Counted from the first letter of the stretch, positions 34,219 through 47,163 are shown. The stretch is 64,000 nucleotides of DNA from Agrypnia vestita (GCA_016648135.1 JADDOH010004211.1:62001-126000), one strand, 5' to 3'. Numbers and translations are program-made. The notes: generated from the sequence alone by a model not told the origin.

Positions 34219-37200
34219 ATGCACATAAAGCCGCCCATTGGTTTTTAATTTTAAAAATTCCAACTAAATATTAATTTAACGTGTACCTTAATTGAGTGTC
34301 ATTAATAAAATAATTAATTACCTCATTGTGAAAAATCACCTAATTTGTAGCTGAATTTCAGACTCCCGATTGTAATGTAATAAAACTCTCGATTAGATAC
34401 TCAATTTTACTATAAAATCACCATGAAAATAAGACATGAATGATATTGTACCAGATAATTCGAGAGCTTCTGTCAATTTTCCGAGCTTTACGACGAATCG
34501 CAATGAAATGGCTAATAAACTCAATCGCACAAATCGACCGTGTCTAGGTTATAAACGAGAATCTCAAAGGCAATTGCAATCGATACTAAACCTCGATACA
34601 ATTCCAACATAAAACGACGACGCCGACGCAAATCCAGGATGCAGGTTTGGTAAAAAAAACTGACGTACGATTTGGCGATTCCTCATCGAGGCAAGTGCCG
34701 GCAGAGCGTGGGCTTTGTATCCGCGGGTGTCTGTTTTTATACGATCCCTGATGAAGCCATAATACACCGAGAGCAAATAAATAAAATTATTGGCAACACT
34801 TCATCACTGGAGTGATCTCGATACTGAGCGCTTGAAAGGTGAACAGCCCGCGGCCGAATGGGCTGTATTAATATCGCATTATCATTTTTTATTCGGTATA
34901 AAAAAATACCTTCGGCAGTTAGGTAGACACCGATTGAAATAACCTGGCGTAAGTTCAAATTCAGAAACAGTTTATCAGAGTTTTCTACGAAATCTTTGAT
35001 CGCGTAAAAAGACGTTACGTACTTAGGAAGACACACCAACTTGAATCACGTCAAAAAACACATCCAAATAAAAAAAAAAAAAATTACGTAACTATTGTAC
35101 CTATATATACAGGGTGTACCAGAGCTAGCAGCAGATTGGCCGATAGATTCATGTCTATGTTAGAGGACTAAAATGTTCAATCAACCATGACCTAATTATC
35201 TATAGTTATGGAGATATGCAATATCAAAGTTTGCATTTTTTTTTCAATATTTCTGATTGAAAATTTTAAATTAGCGTATTTATATATCGTCCCGCAAAGG
35301 TTCTTCTCTGTGACGCGCACATTTGGTGGAGAAAATCGTGTCACTAGGGTTAGAATGAAATAAAAAAATTAATTATTTTCTTGTTACGTTTTATTATTTT
35401 CTTGTTACATGATGTAATGTATATGATAAAGTGTATAAAAAAAAACATTTGTGTGCAATTGTTTGAAAATTATTATCATTTTTTACAGAAAAAAATTATA
35501 ATTAAAATTCATAATAAGCAAACAGCGAATTTTATCAAGCAACACCGTAAATAATGTTACAAGTTTGTATGCAAAATTTAAACAAAATCGGCCCAATACT
35601 TTTTGATTTTTATCTTTTCCACCAGTACCAATACTTTTTGATTTTTATCCTTTTTACCAGTAAAGATGTTTCAAGAAAAACTCGAAAGAATAATTTAAAA
35701 ATTCACTTAACACGTTAGCTTAAAATTTTTATATTTAGGGTATATTTGAAAGAGTATCACTCATTCAAAAATTATTCCCAGAACTTCAAGCTATAAGATA
35801 AAGAAAAAAAAACATTTCTTGAAAATATCCAGATGGTGTAACCCCTTAACAAAGATTTTATCGAGAGAAAAAAGAACATATGTACCTACCTACTTCTGAG
35901 ATGAATGGTGAAATGATCGATATCACTGAAGACCATGTGTCATGTGTATTGCAAATTATTAGGTCGCGATTTAATTCTACTTTGGCTGTCGCACATGTTC
36001 CTCACGATTAACGGGACATATTTGTATATCGCCTGGTCGTGCGGTAAGTGTTGCTATACGTGACTCGGAGCTCTCGAACACATCTGGCAGTCTACCCTTT
36101 CACGCTTCGTCTTACAAATAAAATATTAAAGAGTGCACAATGTCGAAGAGAAATATCTTAGGAATTTCATATTGCCTTTTCTTCATACAACTATATGTTT
36201 TAGAACAAATGAAAAGAAAAATGATTTTGCATACTGCAATTGAAGATTGAATGCATTGAATTAATATAGTAAATTAAATAGTCGAGATTCGGAAAATTTG
36301 CGAACTGATGAAAGTGAAGCGATAGCTCATTTTAAACTAGGGGTTGTCTTGAATATCACAATCAACATAAACATTTTTATACGAGAGACGAAATGGAATA
36401 GACTGTAGTTGAATATTAAGTGTAGTTTGTAGATATGTGCAAACCTTCATGGTTTCCAAATCCGTCTAATCTAGCATTTCTTAATATTGCATTTGATAAT
36501 TCTTTGGAATTGGAATTTGGATTTGGAAATGCGTAAAGTGCAAGTACGGGAGAAGATTTTTTATCAGGTTTTCAAAGCCTTTCAAAATATTTCGGATTGC
36601 AATATCGTGCCGAAAACGGCTCTATCGGCCAGAAATCGTATAAAACTCCAACCAGAAGGGAAATATTTATTTCTATATTTCGACGTAAATTTTGTAAGGT
36701 TATAAAAAATAGAGCATTCGCTTGAAGAACCGGTATAAATAAGGCTGTGTAAGAAAACTCAAAGACATGGAGAAGAAGAAGTATGAACGCAGATGAAGCA
36801 AGAGTGTCTTGTCAACGCTTCGTATTCTCTGAAACAGCTGCGTGGTGATAAGCTTTAAATAAATTAAAGATTTATAGCATATGAGTAAATGATATCTTTA
36901 GTTTGACAGCGGTGAAAGGTTGAATAAACCGTACCGAACCACCTCTTAATGAAGCAGATGGTAATCCGCCATCGCAGACGGCAAATCACTCAGAAAGAAA
37001 TCAGCAGATCCCGACCGCGATCGGTCATCGCTCAGGGACGTGTTGCCACTTCATCAATGAGGGACGTCACACGGGTTACGAGGAAGATATATGCGGCCGG
37101 TGAGGCTGCAATCTCTCTTCGTGTCGTCCTCCCCGCGGCGAAGAGTTAATTAAAGGGGCAGTCGCTGCGTTTGCGTAATGCACCGGTCCGGCCGGGCGCC

Positions 37201-37489
37201 TTGCCCCACGGACCTTGTCACTGTTACAAAATGACCGAATGGTGCGCGACCAGCTAGCTCACAATTAATCCGAATTTCAGGACTACTGCGTAATGAACCG
37301 ACTACGGAGGTTCAGTTAATTGACGTCTCACTTCCTGTGATTCTACAACTATTCTTCTCTGGAATAGCGCTGTGGAAGGATATACTCTTTTAAAAGATTC
37401 TTGAGTACGTACAACAGAACCGGAAAACTTTTTTTTATCAATATATTTACAAATATAAATGATTACTACAGTGAACCTGAAGAAAAGGC
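34219..37489. other. Long stretch with minor repeats and GC patches
   Basis: It holds half of a family F element (35105-35275) and a small duplication at 35593-35664 (CCAATACTTTTTGATTTTTA twice). GC- and CpG-richer patches are at 34480-34880 and 36930-37240; the latter is the strongest in this part. Short frames in it match no family. Confidence 0.35.
35105..35275 (+). mobile_element. Family F element, left half only
   Basis: It starts TATACAGGGTGTACCAG, a word typical of insect inverted-repeat elements, preceded by an A-run. It contains AAAATGTTCAATCAACC, CTATAGTTATGGAGATA and CAAAGTTTGCATTTTTTTT, shared with the family F copies at 39.4, 44.0 and 52.5 kb. I cannot find the complementary right half. 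Confidence 0.55.
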
Positions 37490-37769
37490 TGATCTTAGCA
37501 TACTTAAAAGAATCAAAAAAGGATCGCTCAGACGGTTTGGGTATGTTGAGCGAAAGAATGGTAAGAAAAATGTATAGATACAGCACCAGAAAGAGAGGAC
37601 GATCGCGGAAGACGTAGCATGACCAGATTTACCAGACGCTGGAGGATGTTCCTGTTAGGAGCCTCAACAATCGCCGAGCTTGTATGCGAAGATGTATATT
37701 GCGGCGAGGGTTGTGTGTGGTGCTCTACCTTCTCTGCCTACCCCAGAGGAGAAGCGGCGTGATGAGAAG
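37490..37769 (+). pseudogene. LINE-A reverse transcriptase C-terminus
   Basis: Reads ADLSILKRIKKGSLRRFGYV early, then after a frameshift GRSRKT, stop, HDQIYQTLEDVPVRSLNNRR and ACMRRC. The last part is frame-shifted but keeps the nucleotide signature CTCTGCCTACCCC and GCGGCGTGATG that closes LINE-A. This is the longest LINE-A piece here, about 90 codons of family sequence with at least two in-frame stops and two frameshifts. It has no GTTA tail because a MITE begins immediately after it. Confidence 0.85.
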
Positions 37770-37771
37770 TA

Positions 37772-38183
37772 AGTGAAACCTCGATTTTGTGGACTAATTT
37801 TCAGGTCCATAATCAACAATCATTTCTTGACATTTCGCATAGAAACTTTACGCGTACGCCCTTTCTATTTTGTTTTACTAAAAAAAAACGTTGTTAAAAT
37901 AAGAATATGGCGGCTTAAGCAATATGACCTTAATTAAATTATTAATTTTGTGACAAAGTGAGTACACAAGCAATAATAATTCTTTTCTAGGAATTCATGC
38001 TATTTATACATACCTACTTAATTTAAATAACACAAATGTATAAACACAAGTAAAAAGAGGTAAACTGATTTGATAAACATTGATTTTTTAACACACGCAT
38101 TCTGAGAATCTACAATATTATATAACGAATTTTAACGGACACCCCCTTGGCAAGAATTAGTCCGTTATATCAAGGTTTTACTA
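37772..38183. mobile_element. Pogo/Tigger-like MITE
   Basis: The left end AGTGAAACCTCGATTTTGTG and the right end (minus strand) AGTAAAACCTTGATATAACG match over about 20 bases, and both continue GGACTAATT. TA dinucleotides lie next to the ends (37770-37771 and 38184-38185), the target of Tc1/mariner/pogo elements, and AGTRAAACCTYGATATAACG is the terminal pattern I associate with pogo-like elements. At 412 bp with no transposase it is non-autonomous. Confidence 0.6.
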
Positions 38184-39444
38184 TACTCTTAAGCACTGTT
38201 ATTAAAAGTAAAGAAAATGTAACGCAAGATAAAACGTAGATTTAAAAAACATTTACGGGCTACCATTTTAAGAAGACAAGCTGATAATCGAAATTTGATT
38301 TCTAATGCATTACCAGAACTGTTTTCTCCGATAGTTAAGTGACAAAAGTTGATTGTGACATACCGATACATTCATGTCAATAATGTCGCCTTCACCGTAA
38401 GAAAAAGGTCAGAGGCAAGTCTTACGGCAGCCTAAAGATAAAGTACAATAGATAGATACGATTGAAATTTCGCTGTCAAAAGGAGAAATCTGTTACACCT
38501 ACCGTGTGGTAGCGACTGGCACTATTTTTTATACGACTAATGTAAAAACCCAACAGCACAAATCCGTAAAAAACACACGAAGATTGTAAAAATGTCGACA
38601 GATGGCAGAGTCTGGTCACGAAGAGTATTGGAAAGTTTTTCGAGACTGCGTTTCGGGAACATTAAGTCGAAAGCAATTTTTCAAGTAGGAAATATATTTT
38701 GATATCTTTCTGGAATCCTGTGAAGGTACTTCTAGATAATATCGCAAGAGGGTGAGACCGGAAATGTGAGTGTCGTGAAACGACACGCATCGATTTTCAA
38801 CTATTACGAAATTTTTATGTTTCTTTGATACTTATTCATTTGGTACTACATATTAACTAACTAGAAAATATTCTGCGTTACAGCTTCAAAATTGTGAACT
38901 TAATAACGAAGCTTAGTATTAGATATAGTTTACACTAATGGATTGCATCGTCGTCATCATCTATCGTCAATAGATGCACGTTGCAAATCCCATATTTTTT
39001 TGGTAATTTGTCTGATTTACGTTTTGTTTCCGAATAATGAAGTAAACGTGAATCTCTATGTCTGTAGGATTAATAGTTACTCATTCCTTTTTTACGAACG
39101 ACCACTAGTGTTTATTTTCAATGGGACCGCTTGTTCATCATGCGATTCGTACGCAATAACACATGTCGATTCCGTTCATAAAAGTTTTCATTCATTATTT
39201 CTTTAAAAATGTAAAGGTCCTACAACAAATAATAATAATAATACCAAAATGATTCAACATTGTGGATCGTTGTCGCTTTCGTGTGAAATTTATTTTTCTT
39301 CGACTTGCGACACTTTTCTGTGGAATGTGCGATGTCCGGGAAATGACGTCAATGGGCGTCGCTATCCGTCCTTTTCACGACGAGTTAAAAATAAGAAAAT
39401 ACGCTGCAATAATTACATTAAACAAGGAGTCTGATAAAAAGTAA

Positions 39445-39866
39445 CAAAAACTTGGAGCCTTCCTCAATCAGTCAATATTGGTCAGGAAACATTCCTTACA
39501 TTTTGGGTGAAATGTCAACGGTTAAGGATATAAGCGACATCAAAGTTTGCATTTTTTTTCCAGTACTTCCGAACTATCTTCTGAAAAACGTTGGAGTATC
39601 ATGAAAGTAACTTATATCAAATATTAAAAATTTATTCGCTTGAATAGTTAAATAAAATGATTAAAACCCTTCAGAAATCTGATTTCGCGAAATTTCAATT
39701 ATTTTATCGGATTTGTATTAAAGCAATATAAACTTTTAATATTAGATGTAATAAAATGCAAAACTTTTATGTCGCTTATCCCCTTAACTCTTGGCATTTC
39801 GAGCAGTGTAAAAAATGTTTTCTATTCTAAATTGAACGAGGAAGACTCCCCAGAGTTTTTGCTACT
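39445..39866. mobile_element. Family F foldback element, full copy
   Basis: The left arm (about 39445-39560) and the right arm (about 39760-39866) are reverse complements: both hold an ACAAAAACT/GCAAAAACT start, a CTTCCTC word, ACATT-rich sequence, GATATAAGCGACAT or GGATAAGCGACAT, and AAAGTTTGCATTT or AAAGTTTTGCATTT. The middle also folds on itself (AATATTAAAAATT against TTTTAATATTAGATG). A 69-codon frame at 39769-39978 lies mostly in the right arm and is not a gene. Confidence 0.75.
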
Positions 39867-40679
39867 AGTAACGAGACATGTGTATATTGATACAAAGAAA
39901 AAAAAACAGAGTATTCGAAATGAGGAGAAGGAATTTGAAAACAAGATAATGATTGATATATATGAAAAGAAAGAATGAACGCAATTTCTGAGCGATACTA
40001 TCGGTACAGATTAAAGCTTTCACGCGCGACGCAAATCAATGAATAACGGCATTAGCGCAATCAATCTTCCGAAATCTGAACATGTCCACCGCTCTCGGAC
40101 GCTCTCGTACCTGGTCCTAATCTCTAATGGATCGGTCCGCACGCCCCGGCACGTATCTAAAAAGCGAATTCGCAAAATAGAATGGTCCAAAAGTGTCAGC
40201 CCGGAGAAAAAACCCCAAGGAAGCGGGTCACGGGTGAGGTAAGCGCTTTAAATACTCTCCGAGTGCGACTTGCGAAACACCCCGGGGACGTTGGTCTAGG
40301 CGAGATCGAGACCCTTTCCTACTCCAAAACTGTTGCGCTAGGCGGACTGGCAGAGTTTTAAAACAATGCGTATAGGATGCCTTGTTCAAAGCGTTAGCGA
40401 ATGTGCTGGGAGTTGGAGCACGAGTGTCGTTCTGTGATCCGACTGTTGTGTCTCCCACCGAGATGTTACATCTATTTTCAAGAAATTCCAGTGGAAGTTA
40501 TTAAGTATTTTATTTCTTATTAGATTCCTTAGGTAAATAAATATAAAAATATGTCAAATATTTTGATAAAAGTCGTTATTACTATTTCATGGGTTTCGGC
40601 TACAAATAAGTAAAACCTTGTACTTTAATAACCGTCATGTAAAAGTACCGTCACTTTTGACGGGTTACAGCTACTTAAT

Positions 40680-40862
40680 CATCATTTGTAATAATATTAT
40701 TCATTTCCCACATATTATTTTTATATACTTTTGATTTTTAATTTGTTACTATACATTGTATCCTGACGAAGGGAACATTGACCCTGAAACATGTTGATAT
40801 TTTCAATTGTATATAAGCGGCGAAAACAAAGTACATTTTAATTAATTATATTATATAATTTA
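40680..40862 (+). mobile_element. Family H element with hammerhead-like core
   Basis: CTGACGA (40763-40769), stem AGGG/CCCT with a loop of 8, and GAAA (40786-40789), then CATGTTGATATTTTCAATTG. The upstream part (ACATATTATTTTTATATACT, ATACATTGTAT) matches the 3.5-kb and 47.2-kb copies, so the element is at least ~180 bp long. Confidence 0.62.
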
Positions 40863-41130
40863 AACGGTAATTTTTTCATTGGTATATTTAAAATTTTTGG
40901 TAAGATGAATAAATACATAAATATTTATTTCTGAGAAAAATTTAATTTTTTTTTATCTAACTGCTGCGATTTAAGTAATAAAATGAGAGTATTTTCGTTA
41001 TTACAAGCTTAGCAAATGCTCAAATGATTAATTTTTTTTTAACTACATACGTAGGTACTGATCGTACATTATACTAAAACTGATGGTAGTAATACGTATT
41101 CTTCGGACATGTAGATAAAATTTTCTATGA

Positions 41131-41345
41131 TACAAAAGAAAATACATCAATCCGATAGGTGATGGAAAGCAAAACACCATTGATGCCTTTTGTTATTCTA
41201 CACAATATCAATTGTCGACGTTATTGTGATAAAACTTTCTCGAAAATCCAATTAAATGTGTTAAAATGAAGCGAGAGCATCCTACGAACTGAGACTAGGA
41301 GTGAAAACATGAATAGTAAGCATACATATCTGAGATCACCAAACG
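41131..41345 (+). repeat. Diverged ~200-bp block, mate at 45963-46195
   Basis: Shared words in order: ACAAAAGAAAATA, GGAAAG-AAAAC, TCCTACACAACA/TTCTACACAATA, ATTGT-ATAA-ACTTTCT, CGAAAAT-CAATTAAAT, GCATC, ACGAACTG and AAAACATGAA. The two are far diverged but collinear. The block encodes nothing recognisable. It is either an old dispersed repeat or a local duplication. Confidence 0.6.
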
Positions 41346-41934
41346 ATTCGGCGTTAGGCATTAATATAGAGGCAATTTAAAAAAATAAATTCAGAAAATT
41401 AATAAAATAGTAAAATAAAACACGATTTGTGTTACAGCAATTAAAATAAAAGTAATCGATCATCAGAATCTTCAAACAATTAAACCTTGTTTAGTGATTG
41501 CTTTGTAAACAAAAAATACCAGAAACAGTAGCAAATACCCGAGCTACGGTGCTGTAAAAAGTCGATTAAAATGATTGCACGGTATGAAAAAATACATCTA
41601 ATAAAGAAAGAAAATAATCGAAGAATCGATCGTCACGATGCTATTAGACGTCCGCCAAACTGTAAGTTGAACGACTTGAAATAACAAAGAATCAAACCAC
41701 AAAAAGAGGCTCGAAGGTAATGCCGATACGGTATTGAAATTATGGATTGCAAGTTCATAAAATTTACGAAAAGTATCAGTTAAATTTTTAGTAAAATCAC
41801 CCGCATTGTATATCAGAACACTTGAGTATGATTTTCAAAAGCGACCTTCCATATGTAGAACGGAAAATGTAGATTTCCATAATATGGATCTTCAACGCAA
41901 GCCAGGATCAAAAACAGAAAACAAAGGGACATAG

Positions 41935-42253
41935 AAATGCCTGCTAGGGATCACAAGAAGAGATGAAGTATGAAAATGAGAGAAAATGAAACGTATGGTC
42001 GAGGGAAGAGACAGGAGTAAGTAATGATCATAACAGAATATGGAAAAAAAATGGGGAAGGATAAAACGCAAAGCTTGGAAGATGGACTATTGTTGGATCA
42101 GACCAGTCAGTCACGCAGTGGTATCCAAGAGGAATCCAGGGGTCAAAAGATTACCTTGATACCCGCAGGATGAATAACAATGAGCTGAAAAAATGCGACA
42201 TGCATAGAGAGACGTTTATCCAGCAGAAGACAGAAAACGGCGGAAAATTATGA
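41935..42253 (+). pseudogene. LINE-D non-LTR retrotransposon, reverse transcriptase C-terminus
   Basis: KCLLGITRRDEV and a stop lie at about 41935-41975. After frame disruption, an open frame from about 42084 reads KLGRWTIVGSDQS, VTQWYPRGIQGSKDYLDTRR (42109 on) and HRETFIQQKTENGGKL up to a stop at 42251-42253. The LLGITRRD, GRWT...VTQWYPR and FIQQ-T-NG motifs belong to another group of insect reverse transcriptase tails. The middle GW-GHVAR region is destroyed. There is no polymerase domain, so the copy is dead. Confidence 0.75.
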
Positions 42254-43984
42254 TGGTGATAATTGTGTAAAAGATGGTTCTCATAATAAGAAGTACATTA
42301 CGTGCGTTATTATTTTAAGATAATAGTACTAGTATAAATGTTCTTAAAATAATGTTTCAATTTCACTCAGTAAAAAGACAGCACTTTAGGAGGTTTTTTT
42401 TTATATATTAATACATTTTTTTAACAATTGGAAAATAAAAACTATACCTTTATTTTAGAAAAGAAAAACAGAAACCAGACGTAATTAAAAAAACACATGT
42501 TTGAATATATCAAATGAGGGCATAGCAGTAAAATTTTGTTATTTAGTATGCTGGGCATTTTTTTTCATAAAACATACATATATAATTAAGTAATTAATAA
42601 ATAGATCTCTCACCTAGGATATTGTTATAAAAATTAAAATGTTATTTAGCCCATGTGATAATCAATTCCTTACTAATTAATGAATGAAGAAATAGAGGAA
42701 GGAAATAAAATAAAACTACATCAAGGAAATGGAATTAACCCATTATAACAGAAATGTAGAAATTTTTTAATACATCACTTCATTATAGAGAAAGACAGCT
42801 GACAAAAATAAGAAAAAATAGTAAATTCACTGGAGAATTAAATTCTCATTGTGACATTGAATTTGTATTACCCGACTATTTCAAGGTCAGCCTTGGATAA
42901 ATAACAGCAATTAGACGAAGAATAAATTAAATATTCTAATAAAAATACAGTAAATAGGAATAATTAGCTCTTAATCTAGAATAATTACGACAATGCACGA
43001 TAAATAAAACATTATGCAGCCAGCCAACTTGAAAAAGAAGTTCAGTTTTAACGAAAAGCGGTTTAGCAAAGGCAAGGCGTTACGAATATATCAACGGCTG
43101 ACCCAGATTTCCAGATTAAGCGCCGATTTAACCGATGTTTGCTGGATTCATTTATTTTTACAGATGATTCCACCGCCGCATTGTCTTCGTGTGTGGGAAC
43201 AAAATAATATGAACGATAAAGATACACTATAAATAATTTTCAACGAAATTTCGGATTAATGTAATACAACTGTAAAAATATATAAAACCGGCCGCAAAAA
43301 TATTAAATTTTCAAATAGACAAGATTCTTTTCCGACCTTTTTGGTGTGGCAATAAAGAGGATACAACTGAAACGTAGGAAGACAAGATAATAAAATGCAA
43401 CGTTGGTCGTCAAAATCACATTATTATTATTATTATGGCTTATTCGGAATCCGCTAAATGAAAAAGTAAGTCCATCCAAAATACCTATTTTACCAGTCAA
43501 AATGACAAAATTTCCATAATACTTACATTACATTTTTATTTAATTGCGGGCTAATTATGAAAATGGAAATTTTATATGTATTTAATAATTTATATATTAT
43601 TTATTGATGTTGTTAATAATACTTCTAGAACTTCTTTATTTAATTTCTCTATTTTGTAATGTCATCATACATACGCGGATGTCGTAAAGCTATAGTAAAC
43701 ATGCCTATCTAACCAAATGACAAATTTTAATAATATGGAAGGCAGATAGCTAACAAGCGTAAACTGGGACCGGAAACTTCTTACCAAAAAAGAATAAACC
43801 TCATTTAGAGAGAACATGAAATAATACAAAGTTTTACTTTGCTCAAAAAACCTTTGTTTTGGAATAAAGAGCAAAATAATTAAACAACAATTGTTTATGA
43901 AGAATGATACGTTATTTTATTACCAAAAATATATATTTTTTAAATGTATATTTATATACCTATATTATATTTTATAATATACGT

Positions 43985-44400
43985 AGGGTGTACTGTAGTA
44001 ACCTATGTTACCTTTAAAGATAGATTCCTGCCAAACATGTGAGTCGAAAATGATCAATAATCACTGTTCTAATATCAATTGTTATAGAGATTAGTGACTT
44101 CAAAGTATCTTACATTGAATATTAAAAATTCGTATTATACAAGTCACATTAAATGGTTAAAACCTTGCCAAAAATATTTTTCAAATTTGTGCGACGTTTC
44201 GATAATTCGATTTGACTTGTTTAAAAGAGAAGTAATTATTAATATTCGATGTAAGTTACTTTAATAAATATTTTCAACATTTTACAAAACATTAAGTTTT
44301 GAAGTCGTTTATCTCCATAACTATTCATTTTATGACAATATTGCTTGAACATTTTCGCACAATCTTCATTACCACGAAGATGATGCGAAAATGTTACACA
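43985..44400. mobile_element. Family F foldback element with terminal hairpin
   Basis: It starts GTAGGGTGTACTGTAG and AGATTCCTGCC. The arms hold complementary parts: AGAGATTAGTGACTTCAAAG against TTTTGAAGTCGTTTATCTCC, and CTTACATTGAATATTAA against TTAATATTCGATGTAAG. At its right end AACATTTTCGCACAATCTTC and GAAGATGATGCGAAAATGTT form an additional ~20-bp hairpin (44347-44394). The 71-codon minus-strand frame over the right end is not a gene. Confidence 0.7.
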
Positions 44401-45962
44401 ATATTCATGACAACACATATTATCACGTACATATGTATAAAAAGTAGTGAGCAAGAAAATCGAACTATGTAAATTTTTAGCAGTTTAAAAAACGTTGCGC
44501 TTACACACAATAAAATAAATTACCTTCTGCTTACAATAAAGACTGCGTTTTGAAGATTACCGTGAAAACAAAATTGTATGTAGTGGGTTGGGTGGCTTTG
44601 ATTATTCACAGAGAAAGAGAAGCTAAGCACTTTAAGTTTAAGCCAATTAAGTTTACAAGCGGACGTTCATTGTTATGATGAGAATTAACATAGCGGTCGA
44701 ATATAACAATTAAATTCAATCAGTCCTTGACGATGAATGGCTGGATTAAGGAACGCAGCGATAATATATTATTTTTATCAGACGATAAAAAAGTTGTTTC
44801 AAATAATCCATAATTAAAATTAAAAACAATATCATTATCTACACAGCATGTATTCAAGATAACGCACAAAAATAATACTTCAAAATGTTGCTAACTTCAT
44901 ATTTACAATAATGTAGGCGTTCGTCTACGGAGATACTGATATTTCGAGAATATGACCAAAATTCAGTTAACATTCTCAGGTGAGTGTTGACATTGTATTA
45001 ATGTATCTCAGGATGAAAACACTATTTTTTCTAATTGCTCTCGAGACCAAAGTGTCTACGTGGGGGGGCTTGTAGCATTGAATGTCATTATGTTAATTTT
45101 ATATGTGGGTAGCTGTCAACCACACAGAATTGTTAATTCCAACATAAACCTAAACAATTAATTGTTAGAAAACTTAAATAGGTGAATTAGTTTTACTTCA
45201 ATACGTCTTTAACTACCAAAAATTGATTTAATAACATCTATAATTGAAAGCCTTCATTTCAAACCAAGCCATAAAAAAGCACTCAAAACAATACAGTTTT
45301 TAAATTATCTAAAGTCGAGTTGATGTTAGGTTAATTTCTTTGGGAGAAGGTTATCGTAAATTACGAACTTTAACGACACATAAAACACACAATAAAAAAT
45401 AAACGTACATGCTTCTTTGTACCAACTTACCTAATTATTTGTATCGTCTCGTACTGGAGTGACAAAGGCACCATCGAGAGCCAGGAAATTAATCAAAATG
45501 AATGTTAAACTATGTCTGTCTTCTTCACCCAAACACGTAGGGCAATTTTTCACTTATATTTCTATTTCACTCTTCCCAGACAATCAAGTAATGTTCCTAC
45601 TAAACAAGGAAAAATGCGTCACTTTTATCCCGCTAATGAAAAATGCGTGTCGAAAAATGAAAACCAGGATTTTTTTTTTAACAAACAGACCGTCAAAGGT
45701 CATTCATTATTGACCCTAATATATGGTCCTAGAGTAACATTTAAGCACAAAGTATGAATATTTTGTAAACATTTTGAATATGATATAATTACTTACATAA
45801 TTCACTTTTTACGATAAACTAATAATAAATAATGAATATGTGTATGAATATGAATAATGATAACCGGCACTCATAATAATAAAAATCGCATTAGAATGCG
45901 AATAAAATGAATTAAAATGTGTACAATGTATACATTGTAACTGTTTATGTTGTACCTATATG

Positions 45963-46195
45963 TACAAAAGAAAATAACTATAGCAAGACAACTGACGGAA
46001 AGTAAAACGTCTTTGAAATTTTTTGGTATCCTACACAACATGACATGATTGTTAACGCGATTGTTATAAGACTTTCTTCGAAATCTAATTAAATTAGTAA
46101 AAGTAAAGCGGTGCATCTTATAGATAACGAACTGTATTAAAATTCCACTAGAAAACATGAAAATACAAAAAACATCCAGCCTCAACAATTTCTTC
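45963..46195 (+). repeat. Diverged ~200-bp block, mate at 41131-41345
   Basis: Collinear with the 41.1-kb block, as described there, in the same orientation. The 105-codon minus-strand frame covering it has no domain I recognise and is not open in the mate, which argues against coding. Confidence 0.6.
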
Positions 46196-46639
46196 CCACG
46201 GACATTAATCTACAAAGCTGGTAAACTCAAATGAATACAAAATCATTAAATAATTGAGCTTTCTTTACGAGTGACAACGTGAGACTGGTTTATTAATTTT
46301 AAGTCGAGTTTCCTTATCAAATATACAAACGTTAAAAATAAAATAAAAATTTGAAAATAAATCTTGTCTTCGATCTTGTCAAAACACTGGTTGCAACGAA
46401 CTCAGTGACGAACTAGAAAACCTATTTTCAAAAATATTAACATTTTTTCGGCTGCGTAATTTTGAAGGACTTAAACAAAGATATAGTCGGAATCTGTGGG
46501 GGCGTCATATTTCTCTAATAGTGTATTGAACTGTAGGTACTGTGATTCGCTCAGAAGATTCATGTTCATTGAGACGTAAACAAACCATGTAATGACAAAA
46601 TATTTTTTTTAATTTTTTTTTTTTATAATTAATAACTAA

Positions 46640-46860
46640 AATGTTGAAAATACCAAAATGTTTCGGGGCCAATGGCCCCTACGGTATCATCAGGATACTG
46701 TATCATCAGGATATATCAGGATACAACGTACACCAAAAAGTACAATTCAAAGCTTGTATAGACGCATTAACAAAATAAAAAAAATATATGGTTGATAATT
46801 AAATAATTAAGCACTAATAAAATATAACTAAGTATTTGCAAAAAAGGGGCTGATCAAAAT
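46640..46860 (-). mobile_element. Family H element with CTGATGA core
   Basis: Minus strand: CTGATGA, seven bases, stem GGGGCC/GGCCCC with loop ATT, then GAAAC and ATTTTGGTATTTTCAAC. Upstream, TATCCTGAT is present three times in a row, so the core box is locally multiplied. CTGATGA is the classic form of the hammerhead box. It faces away from the copy at 47164. Confidence 0.62.
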
Positions 46861-46933
46861 AAGACAAAAAATTTCTAAATTATTTAATAAATTTAAAAAA
46901 ATTATCTTATTTTTAATCTTATTTTTTAAATAA
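46861..46933. other. Short AT-rich spacer
   Basis: It separates the minus-strand family H copy from the 227-bp MITE. No content recognised. Confidence 0.4.
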
Positions 46934-47160
46934 CAGGGGCGGGCAGTGAGAACAAGAAGCATGACTTTTACCTAAGCATATATTTTGAAAAGAAACCAAA
47001 ATAAGAGATATATCCCGTAATATTCATATCACAACAATTAACGTATTATTCTGATTTAAATATTTCATAATATTTTGCCAGATAAATATTTAATTTCGAT
47101 TTTATTTCCAGATATATGTTTAAATAAAATTCATGCTTCTTACTCTCACTGCACGCCCTG
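46934..47160. mobile_element. 227-bp MITE with CAGGGGCG ends
   Basis: The left end CAGGGGCGGGCAGTGAGAAC and the right end (minus) CAGGGCGTGCAGTGAGAGTA match, and both continue AAGAAGCATGA, an inverted repeat of about 35 bases. CAGGG termini recall hAT elements, but an 8-bp target duplication is not evident. A similar left end stands at 11040. Confidence 0.7.
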
Positions 47161-47163
47161 GTT

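Larger units (their letters stand above)
38184..41130. other. Stretch with family F and H copies and one GC patch
   Basis: Besides the two repeats listed separately, 40020-40450 is a CpG-richer patch without a recognised gene. Short frames at 38943-39206 and 39249-39444 match nothing known. The rest is AT-rich. Confidence 0.35.
42254..46639. other. Long AT-rich stretch without a supported gene
   Basis: Contains a family F element (43985-44400) and the mate block at 45963-46195. A TTATTATTATTATTATG microsatellite is at about 43421-43437. Short frames at 43014-43232 and 45459-45757 have no recognisable content. A GGGGGGG run is at about 45063. Confidence 0.35.

Noticed and set aside
45871..46188. 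105-codon minus-strand open frame
   Set aside because: It overlaps the 200-bp duplicated block, and the frame is not kept in the mate copy.
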